A stretch of DNA of 64,000 nucleotides from Planctomycetota bacterium (GTDB lineage: Bacteria; Planctomycetota; J058). Below the pieces are notes generated by a model that saw only the letters and a list, made by a program, of their open reading frames with translations, searched no databases and was not told the DNA's origin. The position numbers and the translations under genes are program-made. Each line of letters opens with the position of its first letter. The stretch's first letter is position 1. Below are positions 63,948 through 64,000 of the stretch, one piece after another. The stretch lies in assembly GCA_023954375.1 (NCBI GenBank), contig JAMLIC010000005.1:243676-307675 (forward strand), given 5' to 3'.

Positions 63948-64000
63948 AGGCCGAGGAGGGCGAGGCGATGCGGCGCGAAGGCGAGCGAAGGCGGCCTCCT

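Overview
This is a very GC-rich bacterial chromosome segment (roughly three quarters G+C by eye) with almost no non-coding space. GTG starts are common, and 4-base stop/start overlaps (GTGA, ATGA) are frequent inside operons. Two complete-looking che operons, Pkn-type Ser/Thr kinases, HEAT and TPR proteins, many receivers and hybrid histidine kinases, lipoproteins and tandem paralogues suggest a Myxococcota or other deltaproteobacterial-grade lineage, or possibly Planctomycetota. There is no rRNA or other marker gene, so this placement is inference. I see no tRNA, CRISPR, prophage or IS element.

Layout. (1) 1-7277, minus strand: chemosensory operon 1, read as RsbT-like ATPase, cheA, cheW, globin plus PAS-PAS-MCP, cheY, cheB, cheR (cut by the window edge). 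(2) 7468-8901, plus strand: two PAS-LuxR regulators. (3) 8880-11418, minus strand: a frame-damaged exported HEAT-type protein and a metzincin-like lipoprotein, divergent from a class V PLP enzyme (11678-12868). (4) 12902-18544, minus strand: three tandem paralogues of unknown function, a receiver, a double-domain KaiC-like ATPase and another receiver. (5) 18691-26457, minus strand: methyltransferase, UbiA prenyltransferase and P450 cluster, then two large histidine kinases. (6) 26622-36200, plus strand: chemosensory operon 2, cheY-cheA-cheW-giant MCP-HEAT protein-cheR-cheB. (7) 36211-49902: YfhO-type membrane protein, a Ser/Thr kinase, an exported propeller protein, an aldehyde dehydrogenase, a TPR protein, a PRPP-synthetase-like enzyme, lipoproteins and an exported transglutaminase-like protein. 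(8) 50296-53760: TudS/DUF1722 protein with pyrE, divergent from an acyl-CoA synthetase. (9) 53855-60568: kinase-TPR, FAD oxidoreductase and two envelope proteins. (10) 61009-63811: YihY plus five small membrane or coiled proteins that look like an envelope-stress set.

The main theme is signal transduction. Each che operon encodes kinase, coupling protein, receptor, receiver and both adaptation enzymes. Neither receptor has a transmembrane segment, so both should read cytoplasmic signals. Operon 1 probably senses a gas or redox ligand through an N-terminal truncated globin that is one base out of frame with the receptor. Operon 2 has no sensory domain, but has an unusually long coiled-coil receptor and a HEAT scaffold.

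The main non-coding findings are: a -10-like hexamer exactly 6-7 nt before the start codon of eight genes that lack a clear Shine-Dalgarno site (leaderless mRNAs); hairpins over the ribosome sites of the KaiC-like gene and of the second cheY; a dispersed repeat next to gene 3' ends; two palindromic elements with shared ATGGGAC/GTCCCAT ends; and a three-copy repeat array. Four single-base frame disruptions (one at the globin/MCP joint, three in the HEAT-type gene) could be assembly indels or real lesions.
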